From contig SLAO01000024.1 in assembly GCA_007126835.1 (NCBI GenBank), positions 1-19,672 on the forward strand: a DNA stretch of 19,672 nucleotides, read 5' to 3'. The notes beneath the pieces were generated by a model, which did not search any database, had not been told where the DNA came from, and saw nothing but the letters and a program-made list of their open reading frames with translations. A program made the translations under genes and the position numbers. Positions 1 through 6,780 of the stretch are shown one piece after another (position 1 is the stretch's first letter; every line of letters starts with the position of its first letter). Origin of the DNA: Nitriliruptorales bacterium. Lineage in GTDB: Bacteria > Actinomycetota > Nitriliruptoria > Euzebyales > Egibacteraceae.

Positions 1-1
1 C

Positions 2-238
2 ACGCTGACCGAGCTGTCGCCGGCGGCGGCTGGTCGTGCCCGCCGGGGCGCTGGCACGCATGACGCCGGGGTCGGGGAGGCCTTCGCGCTCGCGGCGTCG
101 CTGGCCCGCCTGCCGACACGGGTGCGCGTGCTGGGCATCGAGGCAGGCTCGACCCAGCTGGGTCAGCAGCGGCTCACGCCCGCCGTTGAGCACGCCGTCG
201 AGACGGTGGTCGCGCGGCTGCGCGACGGCGACCGCTGA
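2..238 (+). CDS. [NiFe]-hydrogenase maturation protease, C-terminal part (5' end outside window)
   Basis: The reading frame enters from the left edge and stops with TGA at 236-238, leaving about 78 residues. The visible part reads THDAGVGEAFALAASLARLP, then a V-x-V-LGIEAG strand and an LTPAVEHAV helix. This order is typical of the C-terminal half of HycI/HupD-type endopeptidases, which trim the large subunit of [NiFe] hydrogenase after nickel insertion. The histidine in THD sits where the family has its conserved nickel-sensing histidine. The N-terminal half with the acidic nickel ligands is not in the window, so the call rests on the C-terminal pattern only. Hydrogenase genes would be expected upstream. 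The first 19 or so residues before THD match the family less well. Confidence 0.65.
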   Translation, partial: TLTELSPAAAGRARRGAGTHDAGVGEAFALAASLARLPTRVRVLGIEAGSTQLGQQRLTPAVEHAVETVVARLRDGDR

Positions 239-331
239 ACTGGGGCACGCAGTCCCGGCCGCTCCCGGCGCCCGCTGGACGGATCGCTCCCCGGCGCCCC
301 TGGGGGCAGGGCCGGCGAGTTGCCCGCTGTT

Positions 332-676
332 TCAGGCGGCGAGCTCCTCGACGGCCTTGTACGCCTCAGCGGCGTAGATCGTCCCGGGGCCCCCGCTCAT
401 CATGATGGCCACACCGATGGTCTCCATGAGCTCCTCACGGGTGGCTCCGGCGCGCGAGGCCGCATGCACGTGGCTGGCGATGCAGCCCTCACATCGGGCG
501 CCGATGCCGATGCCGACCGCCATGAGCTCCTTGGTCTTGACGTCCAGCGCCCCTTCGGCCATCGCGGCCTTGTGCAACGCTCCGAAGCCGGCCATCACAT
601 CGGGGATCTCCTCCCGAAGCGCGCGGAACGTCTTGCCGAGCTGCCTGCGGTAATCCTGATAGCCGTCGACGGGCAC
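332..676 (-). CDS. Carboxymuconolactone decarboxylase / AhpD-like family protein
   Basis: A 114-residue protein of the AhpD/CMD fold. The core pattern KTKELMAVGIGIGARCEGC followed by IASHVHAA gives the CxxC plus histidine active site (C62, C65, H69), so it is likely a thiol-dependent peroxidase or disulfide reductase rather than a true decarboxylase. The length is normal for the single-domain family. The start is GTG at 674-676, preceded by GAGGAGG at a good distance. The open frame continues far upstream, but that sequence has no family character, and an alternative GTG about 22 codons further up lacks a ribosome site. A C-tract/G-tract palindrome lies about 60 bases upstream (see 736-753). 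Substrate is unknown. Confidence 0.88.
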   Translation of the reverse strand: MPVDGYQDYRRQLGKTFRALREEIPDVMAGFGALHKAAMAEGALDVKTKELMAVGIGIGARCEGCIASHVHAASRAGATREELMETIGVAIMMSGGPGTIYAAEAYKAVEELAA

Positions 677-735
677 AAGGTCCTCCTCGTTGGTCTGCGC
701 CGGACGCGCAGCGATCTCTTGCACCACGATGGTGG

Positions 736-753
736 CATGCCCCCGGGGGTATG
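736..753 (-). promoter_or_regulatory. CsoR/CstR-like operator palindrome upstream of the AhpD-like gene
   Basis: The 18-base sequence CATGCCCCCGGGGGTATG is a full palindrome except for one G/T position. Operators of CsoR/RcnR/CstR (DUF156) repressors have this shape: an AT-flanked C-tract joined to a G-tract, of the form ATACCCC-N-GGGGTAT. It lies about 60 bases upstream of the AhpD-like start and in no convincing gene. The regulator itself is not in the window. Assignment by motif resemblance only; GC-rich DNA produces C/G runs, but the ATG/CAT flanks make chance less likely. Confidence 0.4.
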
Positions 754-840
754 GGCCGGACCGACCAGCACCATGCGCAGGGCCGAAGGTCCCGGCCGCA
801 GCGCCGGACCATCCAGGCCGAGGACGGGATGGCTGACCGG

Positions 841-1383
841 TCAGTTCGAGGAAGGGTCCTCCGTGATGGTGGTGAACACGCCTCCCTGACGCAGCAGTAC
901 GTTGCGCCACAGCCCGCGGGGATCGGTGGTCAGCACATCCTCGGTCTCGCACCCCACCACGAACCAGCTGCCGGACTCGAGCTCTTCTTCCAGCTGCCCC
1001 GCGCCCCATCCGGCATAGCCCGTGAACAGCCGCACGGCGCTGACCTCGGGCTGGGATTCGGGCGGCGTTTCCAGGTCGATGACCCCGAGCTCGTCAGTGA
1101 TGGGCTGTGCCGGGTGCCGGGAGCGGCCGACGGCGATGACGGCTTCATCGGATTGCACAGGCCCGCCGGTGAACAGCACCGCTGGCTCGCTGGCGAGGTC
1201 GTGCCAAGCCGGGAGCAGCGCCCCGACCTCCACCCCCCGCGGCCGGTTGAGCACGACGCCGAGCGCGCCTTGCTCTGCATGCTCGAGCAGCAGCACCACC
1301 GCGTGCGCGAAGTTGGGGTCGTCGAGCTCGGGTGCGGCGACGACCAGCCGTCCCGGCAGCGGTCCGTCATCTCTCAAAGGCAT
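841..1383 (-). CDS. yqgE: YqgE/AlgH family protein (DUF179)
   Basis: A 180-residue protein matching the whole YqgE/AlgH family: LPGRLVVAAPELDDPNF at the N-terminus, then HAVVLLLEH, the GALGVVLNRP loop, FTGGPVQ, and GYAGWGAGQLEEELESGSW near the C-terminus. These correspond in order to the conserved blocks of E. coli YqgE. The protein is cytosolic. Its molecular role is unsettled; AlgH was named for an effect on alginate genes in Pseudomonas. The ATG at 1381-1383 gives the normal N-terminal length. There is no ribosome site, but a TAGGCT -10-like box lies 9 bases upstream, which suggests a very short leader. It is divergent from the voltage-sensor gene at 1461. Confidence 0.92.
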   Translation of the reverse strand: MPLRDDGPLPGRLVVAAPELDDPNFAHAVVLLLEHAEQGALGVVLNRPRGVEVGALLPAWHDLASEPAVLFTGGPVQSDEAVIAVGRSRHPAQPITDELGVIDLETPPESQPEVSAVRLFTGYAGWGAGQLEEELESGSWFVVGCETEDVLTTDPRGLWRNVLLRQGGVFTTITEDPSSN

Positions 1384-1392
1384 CGCCGCCGC

Positions 1393-1398
1393 AGCCTA
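1393..1398 (-). promoter_or_regulatory. Putative -10 box (TAGGCT) of yqgE
   Basis: TAGGCT on the minus strand ends 9 bases before the yqgE ATG. It fits the TAnnnT -10 form of high-GC actinobacteria and would give a leader of about two bases. The same hexamer stands in front of dgt (8724-8729) and msrB (19612-19617). I see no clear -35. Confidence 0.4.
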
Positions 1399-1448
1399 CG
1401 TCAGCGCAGGGGCAAGAGTCACGCGGCGCGGACTGGCCTGGAGGGCTC

Positions 1449-1454
1449 TACGAT
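1449..1454 (+). promoter_or_regulatory. Putative -10 box (TACGAT) for a leaderless transcript of the voltage-sensor gene
   Basis: TACGAT is followed by exactly six bases and then the GTG start at 1461. Transcription would therefore begin at or beside the start codon. There is no Shine-Dalgarno-like sequence before this GTG, which agrees with a leaderless mRNA. No convincing -35 element is visible. Confidence 0.42.
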
Positions 1455-1460
1455 CTCCGC

Positions 1461-2108
1461 GTGGCCAGCGACGACGGACCCGCAACCTCCCAGCCGAGCG
1501 ACGACCCGAGCGACGACCCGGGGCACGATCCACGCCTCGAGCGCGTCGAGGAGCGCCTGGCCATCCCGGTGGTCGTGGCCGCGGTCGCGTCGATCCCAGC
1601 GGTGTTCCTGACGATGCTCGAAGGGCTCCCCGCCCAAGCCGGCGTGGTTTTGAACTGGGCTTCGCTGGCGGTGCTGACAGCCGAGTCGGTGGTGCTGTTC
1701 TGGCTTGCCGGCGACCGGCGGGCATGGCTGCGCGACAACGCTTTCCTCGTCGCGGTCACCGTGGTGGCGCTGCTCGCGGTGGTCTTCGCGGTCGGGCCCT
1801 TGCAGCTGTTGCGGCTCGTCCGCTTCGTCGGGGCGATCCGCCTGATCCGCGTCAACCGCATCATCAAGGCGGGCCGGGTGCTTCGGGAGCGCGCCGGGCT
1901 CGAGGGGCGGCTGCGCAACGCGGTAGCAATCGGGGTGACGCTGATCGCCGCGGCGTTCGTCGCCGTGACCCTGACCGACCCGACCTCTACGAGCCGGCAG
2001 GCCCTCGACACGGTCCGCGACCGGTTCGGCATCGTGCCGATCCTGTTGGCGGGGGCGATCCTGGCCGTCGCCACGTTCGTGGCCATGCGTGCCCGGCACA
2101 GCGACTAG
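1461..2108 (+). CDS. Voltage-sensor-domain membrane protein without pore signature
   Basis: A 215-residue integral membrane protein. An acidic, Ser/Pro-rich cytosolic N-terminus (1-30) is followed by hydrophobic segments at about 33-53, 63-83, 93-111, 153-171 and 190-209. Between the third and fourth of these lies a classic S4 helix: basic residues at 118, 121, 127, 130, 133, 136, 139 and 142, every third position with one gap (G124). E75 in the second segment and D92 at the start of the third could be S4 counter-charges. The layout matches S1-S4 of voltage-gated K+ channels, including the DRRAWLRDN link before S3. Two further membrane segments could be S5 and S6, but the 18-residue loop between them has no TVGYG-type filter. 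It may be a voltage-sensing or proton-conducting protein, or a decayed channel. GTG 1461 was chosen because upstream codons overlap yqgE and a -10-like box sits six bases before it. Confidence 0.75.
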   Translation: MASDDGPATSQPSDDPSDDPGHDPRLERVEERLAIPVVVAAVASIPAVFLTMLEGLPAQAGVVLNWASLAVLTAESVVLFWLAGDRRAWLRDNAFLVAVTVVALLAVVFAVGPLQLLRLVRFVGAIRLIRVNRIIKAGRVLRERAGLEGRLRNAVAIGVTLIAAAFVAVTLTDPTSTSRQALDTVRDRFGIVPILLAGAILAVATFVAMRARHSD

Positions 2109-2113
2109 CACCC

Positions 2114-2141
2114 GTCACAGGATGCGTCGTCACAGGATGCG
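2114..2141. repeat. 15-base tandem duplication at the 3' end of the ABC-ATPase gene
   Basis: GTCACAGGATGCG occurs at 2114-2126 and again at 2129-2141 with TC between them, a period of 15 bases. The right copy holds the last codons and TGA stop of the minus-strand ATPase gene. The left copy repeats the same codons and stop just behind it. It looks like a small slippage duplication and has no effect on the protein. Confidence 0.85.
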
Positions 2142-3818
2142 CAAGGCCCGGAGCCGGTTGAGCGCCCCAGCCACGTCGAGCCGGCGCGGCGCCACGAAAT
2201 CGACGTGGCGGCCGTCATCGAGCCCGTCGGGGCCGGCACGAGCGAGCAGAACATCGAGGCGGTCGAGCACCTGGGCGATGGTCGCCTCACCGTCGATGTG
2301 GCCATCGGCAGCCAGCCGGCGTAGTGCCGCGCCGATGCCGACCACCTCGCTTTGCTCACCGAGCTGAGACAGCGCGCTGAGGTCCACCGATTCCCGGCCA
2401 TACCGCAGCTCACCGGTGCCTCGTGCTCCGATCTTGGCCTTCCCGCCCGGCCTCACGCTCGCCGGGTCCGGGACGCGCTCGCCGATGGCGGGGAACACGA
2501 CGCGCTCTGTCGTTCGTCCCCCACGCCGAGCGGCGATCGCGTGAGCGGCGGCGGTGACCTCCCTGGGCACGAACGCGTCGACGTGCACGACGCGGTCGGC
2601 GACCGCGAAGAAGTCGCCCGACCCGCCGGCGACCAGCACCGTCGACACGCCGTGGGTGCGGTGCAACGCCCGGACGAGGTCGACAAACGGGATGAGCGGC
2701 TCACGGTCTGATGCCACCAGCTCGGCCATGGCCTCGTCACGCACCATGAGGTTCGTCGCCGAGGTGTCCTCGTCGATGAGCAGCACGTCGGCTCCGGCCT
2801 CCACCGATTCGACGATCGCGGCCGCCTGCGAGGTCGAGCCCGAGGCATCGTCGGTCGAAAGGTCCGACGGCTCGTCGCCGGTGGGAAGCTGCCCGACGAA
2901 CGCCGACACGTCGGTGCGGCAGATCCGCCGTCCGTCCTCGGCGCGCACCGCCGCAGTGCGGGGCCGGGTCACCACCTGCTCTCGACCGTCATCAGGCACA
3001 TGGTCCCACACGCCGTCCGCCAGGGCGTCGAGCAGCGTGGACTTGCCGTGGAACCCCCCGCCGACGATCAGGTCGACGCCCTCGGGCAAGCCCATGCCTC
3101 GCACCGTCCCGGCGTGCGGTGCCTCGAGCTGTACCGCAAGCTCGGGGGGAGCAGCGAACGCCACCACCTGGCTCCCGGCCATCGGACGGTCGTCGACCCC
3201 GCTGGAGCGGGGAAGCACTGCCCCGTCGGCAACGAAGGCCACGAGCCCCCGCGCGCCGAGCTGGTCCCGCAGCGCGCCGGCGTCCTCGACGACGTCGGCC
3301 GCCCGTCTGGCCCCGACCCGGTCGGTCGACGACCAGCGCAGCGTGTCGGCGACCGCTGCGGGGAGGGTCTCCGCCAAGTGCTCGGCTGCGGCCCGGCCCT
3401 TGATGCGACGGCCGCGAGCCGGCAGCGCGACGCCGAGGCGCACCCGCACGCCACCGGCGTCGACGCGGCACGCCGACCGGTCGAGCACCCGCTGCCCGCC
3501 GACGTCGAGGCGGAACGTCTCGCGGCCCAGCGCCTCGGCGAACCCGCGCAACAGATGATCGGCCAACGCGCGTCGCCGCGGCTCGCTTGCGAGCATGTCT
3601 TGTGGAAGCCCGGCCTCCTCGGCTGGCACGACCACCTCCACCCGGCTGGGTGGCGCGTAGGGGTCGGCCTGCACCCGCGCGATGTCGAGCCTGGCCAGCC
3701 CGAGGTCCCAGACGGTGTCTCGCAGCCGCTTGTAGGCTCCGTAGCCACTTCCGTCCATGGCGGTCAGCCGCGCGTGCAGCGTGCGGCGGTCGCCATCAAC
3801 AGCCGCTCGGCTGGTCAT
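2130..3818 (-). CDS. ABC-class ATPase of the COG3044 / PF09818 type
   Basis: A 562-residue soluble protein. The N-terminal part (1-240) carries the family opening AMDGSGYGAYKRLRD near residues 20-34. The nucleotide-binding core has Walker A GGGFHGKST (253-261), an ABC-signature-like segment SGSTSQAA (326-333) and Walker B ADVLLIDEDTSATN (343-356). VLVAGGSGDFFAVAD (394-408) follows. This is the 'predicted ATPase of the ABC class' family, not a transporter subunit: there is no membrane segment. Its function is not known. The start lies four bases beyond the helicase stop (TGACCG then ATG), with GGAGG in the helicase's last codons, so the two are almost certainly co-transcribed and coupled. The last codons are duplicated behind the stop (2114-2141). 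Confidence 0.9.
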   Translation of the reverse strand: MTSRAAVDGDRRTLHARLTAMDGSGYGAYKRLRDTVWDLGLARLDIARVQADPYAPPSRVEVVVPAEEAGLPQDMLASEPRRRALADHLLRGFAEALGRETFRLDVGGQRVLDRSACRVDAGGVRVRLGVALPARGRRIKGRAAAEHLAETLPAAVADTLRWSSTDRVGARRAADVVEDAGALRDQLGARGLVAFVADGAVLPRSSGVDDRPMAGSQVVAFAAPPELAVQLEAPHAGTVRGMGLPEGVDLIVGGGFHGKSTLLDALADGVWDHVPDDGREQVVTRPRTAAVRAEDGRRICRTDVSAFVGQLPTGDEPSDLSTDDASGSTSQAAAIVESVEAGADVLLIDEDTSATNLMVRDEAMAELVASDREPLIPFVDLVRALHRTHGVSTVLVAGGSGDFFAVADRVVHVDAFVPREVTAAAHAIAARRGGRTTERVVFPAIGERVPDPASVRPGGKAKIGARGTGELRYGRESVDLSALSQLGEQSEVVGIGAALRRLAADGHIDGEATIAQVLDRLDVLLARAGPDGLDDGRHVDFVAPRRLDVAGALNRLRALRIL

Positions 3819-3821
3819 CGG

Positions 3822-5450
3822 TCACAGCCTCCGCAGCCAGCGGTCGGCCTGGTCGATCCGGGCGCGCAACTGGGCCGCGGTGGCGTCGGAGACCCGCCGC
3901 AGTCCCGCCAGCTTGTTCAGCTCGGAGTTGACCCGTCGGTGCGACAGCCCCGTCAACCGCGCGAGCTCGGAGGCTTTGGCAGCGTTCTGGTCACGCAGGG
4001 CGCGCTTGTGGTCCCCCCGTGCGACGCCGCCGGCGGCGTCTTCAGCCTGCTGTCCGCGCGGCGGAGGGAACAAGTCGACGAGCAGCGACGGATCATCGGG
4101 ACCGCCAGGCGGCGGTGCGGCGTCGGGCGCCGGGGTGACCGGGCCCGCCTCGTCGAGAGCCACTGCGGAGATCGGCGCGAACAGCGAGAGCTGTCCTTCG
4201 TCGCCCACCGCCAGCCCCTGCTCGGCAGGTTCTTCGTACACGTCCTCTTCCTGGGCCTCGCGCTCGTCCGGCTCAGCCCGGACCAGTCGGTGCCGGCGCT
4301 CGTCGGCGATCTCGGCAGCGAACGTGCGCAGACGGACGTCATCGGGGATGAACAGGTGAGCTCGCTGGTCGGTGATCCCGGGCTGGTAACGCACGAGGCG
4401 ACCCACCGCCTGCCGGAAGAACAGCTCGGTGACCGTGGTCGTGGCGAACACCCCGACGCGCAACCGGGGGATGTCGACGCCCTCGCTGACCATCCGGACG
4501 GCGACGATCCACGGGGTGCGGTCTGCGGCGAACCGCGTGATCCGCGCGGGCGCGAGGGGGTCCTCGGACACCGCGACGGCGGGGCTGACACCGACCCGGT
4601 CGCGCAACAGGCTCGCGATGGCGTGGGCATGCTCCTGATCGGCGGCGATCACCAAGCCACCCGCAGCGGGGTCGGTCCGCCGGATCTCGGTCAGGGTCGC
4701 GTGCGCCCTGCTCAGCACCGCCGGGAGCCAGTCCCCATCGACCGACAGGGCCGTGCGAAGCCGCTGTCCCGCCCGGACCCGGTCGAGCGGGTCGGAGAAG
4801 GTATGGCCGTGCCGGGTGCCGTCCGGGGCGGTCCACTCCATCTGGCCGTCCACCCGGGGGAAGAACACGGGGCGGACCACCCCTCCTTCGGCGAGGGCGT
4901 CGCCGTAGCCGTACACGAAGTCGGGGCTGGCCTCGTCGGCGTCGTAGCGCACGAACGGGATGGCGTGGGTGTCGGACCGAAACGGCGTCCCCGACAGGGC
5001 CAGGCGGCGGGCAGCCGTGTCGAACGCCAGTCGCAGCGCGTCACCCCACGCCCGTTCCTCGCCAGCGTGGTGCAACTCGTCGAAGACCGCGAACGACCCG
5101 TGGGCCAGCCTGCCCACCGAAGTCGGATCGGCGGCGACTTGCTGGTAGGTCACCACCGCGCCGTGCATGTCAGCCGGCAGGCCGCCGTCCCGTCCCGCCC
5201 AGGACGGCTCGAGATGCAACCCGAGGTCCCCCGCCGCGCGTGCCCACTGGCTTTTCAGCGCCTGCGTCGGCGCGACGACCAGCACCCGCCGATCCGGGGC
5301 CTCCTGGAGCGCCGTGATCGCTGCGGTCAGGGCGAACGTGGTCTTGCCCGCTCCCGGCGTGGCGACGGCAAGAAAATCGGGATCAGCTCGCTCGGCCAGC
5401 AACGACAGCGCGCGCTTCTGCCATGGTCGGAGACGGACGGAGTGACGCAT
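3822..5450 (-). CDS. DEAD/DEAH-type SF2 helicase
   Basis: A 542-residue ATP-dependent helicase. The start LRPWQKRAL (7-15) resembles the upstream Q-like motif. Walker A is TPGAGKTT (31-38), motif II is DELHH (124-128), motif III is SGTPFRS (153-159), and motif VI is QAVGRLVR (347-354). A linker rich in acid residues and proline (about 393-475) joins a C-terminal helical region with an HTH-like stretch, LARLTGLSHRRVNSELNKL. Nucleic acid unwinding or translocation is expected; the substrate is unknown. ATG 5448-5450 was chosen because homology begins there, though GGGAGG sits only two bases before it. An in-frame ATG at 5544-5546 would add 32 residues without a ribosome site. It is followed directly by the ABC-class ATPase gene. 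Confidence 0.9.
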   Translation of the reverse strand: MRHSVRLRPWQKRALSLLAERADPDFLAVATPGAGKTTFALTAAITALQEAPDRRVLVVAPTQALKSQWARAAGDLGLHLEPSWAGRDGGLPADMHGAVVTYQQVAADPTSVGRLAHGSFAVFDELHHAGEERAWGDALRLAFDTAARRLALSGTPFRSDTHAIPFVRYDADEASPDFVYGYGDALAEGGVVRPVFFPRVDGQMEWTAPDGTRHGHTFSDPLDRVRAGQRLRTALSVDGDWLPAVLSRAHATLTEIRRTDPAAGGLVIAADQEHAHAIASLLRDRVGVSPAVAVSEDPLAPARITRFAADRTPWIVAVRMVSEGVDIPRLRVGVFATTTVTELFFRQAVGRLVRYQPGITDQRAHLFIPDDVRLRTFAAEIADERRHRLVRAEPDEREAQEEDVYEEPAEQGLAVGDEGQLSLFAPISAVALDEAGPVTPAPDAAPPPGGPDDPSLLVDLFPPPRGQQAEDAAGGVARGDHKRALRDQNAAKASELARLTGLSHRRVNSELNKLAGLRRVSDATAAQLRARIDQADRWLRRL

Positions 5451-5559
5451 GGCCTCCCGGAAGATGACGGACGCTTGGTTGCCTCGGCAGCGGACGAGGC
5501 GGGCCAGCGTGACATCCTGCCACGAGCAACGCCCCGCGGCCCGCATCCTGACAAGGAGG

Positions 5560-6135
5560 TCACGTCGCCGGCATCCGAGCGTCGCCAGCGGGCGCGAGAT
5601 ACAGCTGATGCCCGAGGGTGACGCAGCGCTGCGCCTGCGCCGCCAGACCCGCCGGTGACGCTTGCAGCGCATCGCGCGCTGATACCGACAAGGCCAGTGC
5701 CTGGTTGATCCAGCTCTCCGACGGACCGGGCCGCAGCTCGGCGTCCCACACCACCACCCCGTCCTGGATGTCGAACGGGAGCACAAGCGTTTCGATCGCC
5801 GGCTCACTCATCGTCCCGTCGGCCAGGTGGATGCACACGACCCGCTGGCGGAGGTCGCCGGTTCCTGGCACCACCGGCACGACCGGATCGTCGAACGACC
5901 ACGCGCGCCCGCCAAGCGACAACGCCAGGCGGTCCGCGCCCAGTGGCATGGCGAGCGCCAGCAGCTCGATCATCGGATCGACGTATGCCCCACGGTCAAA
6001 CGGGCGGAGGAAGGCGGCGAACAGCGGCTCATCGCCGCTGCACGCGACCAGGCAGGGGGTCACCTCCCCGGTGGCGCACAGGTCCCGTTCGGCCTCCGCG
6101 GTCAGGAACGCCTCGACGTCTTGCCACCTCTGCAT
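5560..6135 (-). CDS. Hypothetical protein, first gene of the helicase/ATPase block
   Basis: A 191-residue protein that I do not recognise. It is mixed alpha/beta in character, without membrane segments or signal peptide. It starts MQRWQDVEAFLTAEAERD and has hydrophobic strands such as RVVCIHLADG and DGVVVWDAEL, and ends with a helix region (WINQALALSVSARDAL). The ATG at 6133-6135 has GGAGAGG seven bases upstream, a better start than the longer frame from 6225, which begins in low-complexity Arg/Gly codons. It lies 109 bases ahead of the helicase start on the same strand and may belong to the same transcript. Divergent from the PEBP gene. Confidence 0.72.
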   Translation of the reverse strand: MQRWQDVEAFLTAEAERDLCATGEVTPCLVACSGDEPLFAAFLRPFDRGAYVDPMIELLALAMPLGADRLALSLGGRAWSFDDPVVPVVPGTGDLRQRVVCIHLADGTMSEPAIETLVLPFDIQDGVVVWDAELRPGPSESWINQALALSVSARDALQASPAGLAAQAQRCVTLGHQLYLAPAGDARMPAT

Positions 6136-6215
6136 CTCGAGTCCTCTCCGCCGTGTGCCCCGTCGAGCGCATCGTGGACCGCCGGCGAGCGCCGGACCGT
6201 CGATCGCCGGTGCGC

Positions 6216-6235
6216 CTGTGGACAACCGCCCACAG
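6216..6235. promoter_or_regulatory. Inverted repeat with DnaA-box-like half in a divergent intergenic region
   Basis: CTGTGG, eight bases, then CCACAG form an inverted repeat with perfect six-base arms. It lies between the divergent genes starting at 6135 (minus) and 6316 (plus), a gap of 180 bases and the longest without a gene in the window. The left half reads TGTGGACAA (6217-6225), the exact complement of TTGTCCACA, the DnaA box form of high-GC actinobacteria. It could be an operator for either gene or a lone DnaA site. Nothing else in the gap is distinctive. Confidence 0.35.
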
Positions 6236-6315
6236 CGTGGGTCCGGGCGGAGGCGTCAGGCACCGGTTCGCGGGGTAGGCAGCGGGACGGACATCATCAA
6301 CGCGGGAGGTGCAAG

Positions 6316-6780
6316 GTGGCGCTGAACATCAAGGATCTAGCGATCACGAGCCCGGCGTTCGGGTTCGGAGAACCAATCCCCACCCGCCACACCGGAGAGG
6401 GCGAGGACGTCTCGCCAGAGCTGCGGTGGACCGGCGTCCCGGAGGGCACCCGTCAACTGGCGGTGATCTGCCACGACCCGGACGCACCATTGCCCCACGG
6501 CTTCACCCACTGGGTGGTCTACGGCATCCCCCCGTCAGCGACGGGCATCCCCGAAGGCGGCGGAGGCGAGTTCTCCGAAGGGCGCACCGACTTCGGCCAG
6601 ACCGGGTACGGAGGCCCCGCGCCGCCACCGGGTCACGGCACGCACCACTACTACTTCTTCATCTACGCGCTGGATTCGGAGATCACCGACGGCCCGGGGC
6701 TGACCCGGCTCGAGCTTCTCGACCGGGTCTCGGACCATCTGATCGAGATGAACCGGCTCGTGGGGACCTACTACCGCTAG
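6316..6780 (+). CDS. YbhB/YbcL family (PEBP, Raf-kinase-inhibitor-like) protein
   Basis: A 154-residue protein of the phosphatidylethanolamine-binding fold. The conserved blocks appear in order: ITSPAFGFGEPIPTRHTGEG, VSPELRWTGVP, DPDAP (54-58), THWVVYGIP (64-72), GYGGPAPPPGHGTHHYYF and a C-terminal helix. These build the small anion-binding pocket of the family. The bacterial role is not established. No signal peptide is visible, so it is likely cytosolic. The GTG at 6316-6318 follows GGGAGGT by five bases. The stop shares the bases CTAG with the convergent deacylase gene. Confidence 0.93.
   Translation: MALNIKDLAITSPAFGFGEPIPTRHTGEGEDVSPELRWTGVPEGTRQLAVICHDPDAPLPHGFTHWVVYGIPPSATGIPEGGGGEFSEGRTDFGQTGYGGPAPPPGHGTHHYYFFIYALDSEITDGPGLTRLELLDRVSDHLIEMNRLVGTYYR

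Noticed and set aside
291..315. GC-rich partial inverted repeat between the hydrogenase protease and the AhpD-like gene, possible bidirectional terminator
   Set aside because: Outer arms are only four or five bases and the inner part does not pair well; such patterns are frequent in this base composition.
332..1009. Long 225-codon version of the AhpD-like gene
   Set aside because: The first 111 codons lack family character and run into the yqgE gene; the GTG at 676 has a strong ribosome site and gives the normal family length.
5451..5546. N-terminal extension of the helicase from ATG 5546
   Set aside because: No ribosome site, and the added 32 residues do not resemble helicase sequence; kept only as an alternative start.
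5551..5560. ACAAGGAGGT, a perfect Shine-Dalgarno sequence on the plus strand
   Set aside because: No start codon follows at a usable distance, and the minus strand here is the end of the 191-residue gene.
3000..5621. 873-codon open frame on the plus strand
   Set aside because: It lies opposite the ABC-class ATPase and helicase genes, has no family character and is rich in Arg/Gly/Pro/His, as expected of the antisense of GC-rich codons.
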